A DNA stretch of 20,704 nt from NCBI GenBank assembly GCA_004151065.3, contig NWUY0300014259.1, positions 11,093 to 31,796 of the forward strand, read 5' to 3'. A program made the translations under genes and the position numbers. The notes under the pieces were generated by a model, which saw only the letters and a program-made list of their open reading frames with translations, made no database searches and was not told the origin of the DNA. Positions 20,295 to 20,704 of the stretch are shown here, piece by piece. Positions within the stretch are counted from its first letter, which is position 1; the number at the start of each line of letters is the position of its first letter. The DNA comes from Larix sibirica. Its lineage: Eukaryota; Streptophyta; Pinopsida; Pinales; Pinaceae.

Positions 20295-20704
20295 AAAACA
20301 TTATCATTGCAAGTCAAACTAGATATAAAAACATTCGTAATGACCAAGCATTGTAGGTTCTCATGTACATTATAGATCCAATCATTATCGATGGATAAAA
20401 TGCACAAAAAAAATTACAAATAGCCGTGGAAAAGAGCTAATTGATATACAAAACATTTTAGGATTGGATGGTACTACAATAGTAGCATGAGTGACCAAAA
20501 ATAGGGAGCCTCCTTCTAACTTCGTCGCCCCTTCTATTTGATCCTTTCAAACTCATCATAGAAAATGAAAGCCAATATACAAAGTAGGTAGAGTTATGTG
20601 AGAGAGTAGAGAGCATCACCACAACTCGACGTAGCATCCTGACATGGCTATTGAATGATATATTTCTAACCCTTGTGTTAGATTTAAACCAAATAGACAA
20701 ACAA
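20295..20704. other. Unassigned flank (copy 2), ends at window edge
   Basis: Matches 11436-11845. It is cut off at the window end, where arm 1 meets its N. Confidence 0.6.

Larger units (their letters stand above)
12660..20704. repeat. 8,045-bp duplicated segment, arm 2
   Basis: This is the second copy of 3801-11845, in the same orientation and with the same stops, frameshifts and microsatellite length. The copy ends at the window edge at the base that matches the one before the N at 11846. An (ATT)10 tract and A-runs identical in both arms argue against any appreciable age for the duplication. Confidence 0.95.

Overview
This window looks like heterochromatin from a plant nuclear genome. Nothing in it resembles an ordinary cellular gene. 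It holds a tandem satellite with a monomer of about 359 bp, interrupted by a decayed Ty3/gypsy LTR retrotransposon of the chromodomain-bearing (chromovirus) kind, lying on the minus strand. I cannot name the species. Abundant satellite plus a chromovirus remnant points to a land plant with a repeat-rich genome, possibly a (peri)centromeric or other heterochromatic block; that location is inference.

Layout. 1-394 is AT-rich sequence of unknown origin. 395-5990 is about 15-16 satellite monomers, with a divergent subfamily at about 2050-2679 and a single N at 2680 where the satellite phase jumps. At 5991 the satellite gives way, inside a monomer, to a 249-bp LTR (5991-6239, TG...CA). After it, reading + coordinates upward and so backwards through the element, come the polypurine tract, chromodomain and GPY module, integrase, RNase H, reverse transcriptase, protease and gag, with the gag ATG at 10779-10777. 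Every ORF is broken by stops or frameshifts, and several catalytic residues are changed. No matching 5' LTR or primer-binding site is visible right of gag. Instead there is AT-rich DNA with (ATT)10 (10780-10917), a strongly purine-skewed block (10920-11435) and unassigned DNA (11436-11845). An N at 11846 is followed by satellite again (11847-12659), which is unusually rich in small indels.

The dominant structural fact is that 3801-11845 reappears as 12660-20704, offset by 8,859 bp, with no difference in any stretch I compared and identical translated ORFs throughout. Arm 1 ends one base before the N at 11846, and arm 2 ends exactly at the window end. This is most simply an assembly duplication (two contigs of the same locus joined by single-N gaps). 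A true composite satellite-plus-retrotransposon higher-order unit of 8.86 kb remains possible and would be the exciting reading.

Functionally, nothing here is predicted to make a working protein. The parts worth attention are the satellite, whose monomers carry several short dyad symmetries (two of the variants keep pairing by compensatory change), the retroelement insertion inside one of those dyads, and the unexplained purine-skewed block.
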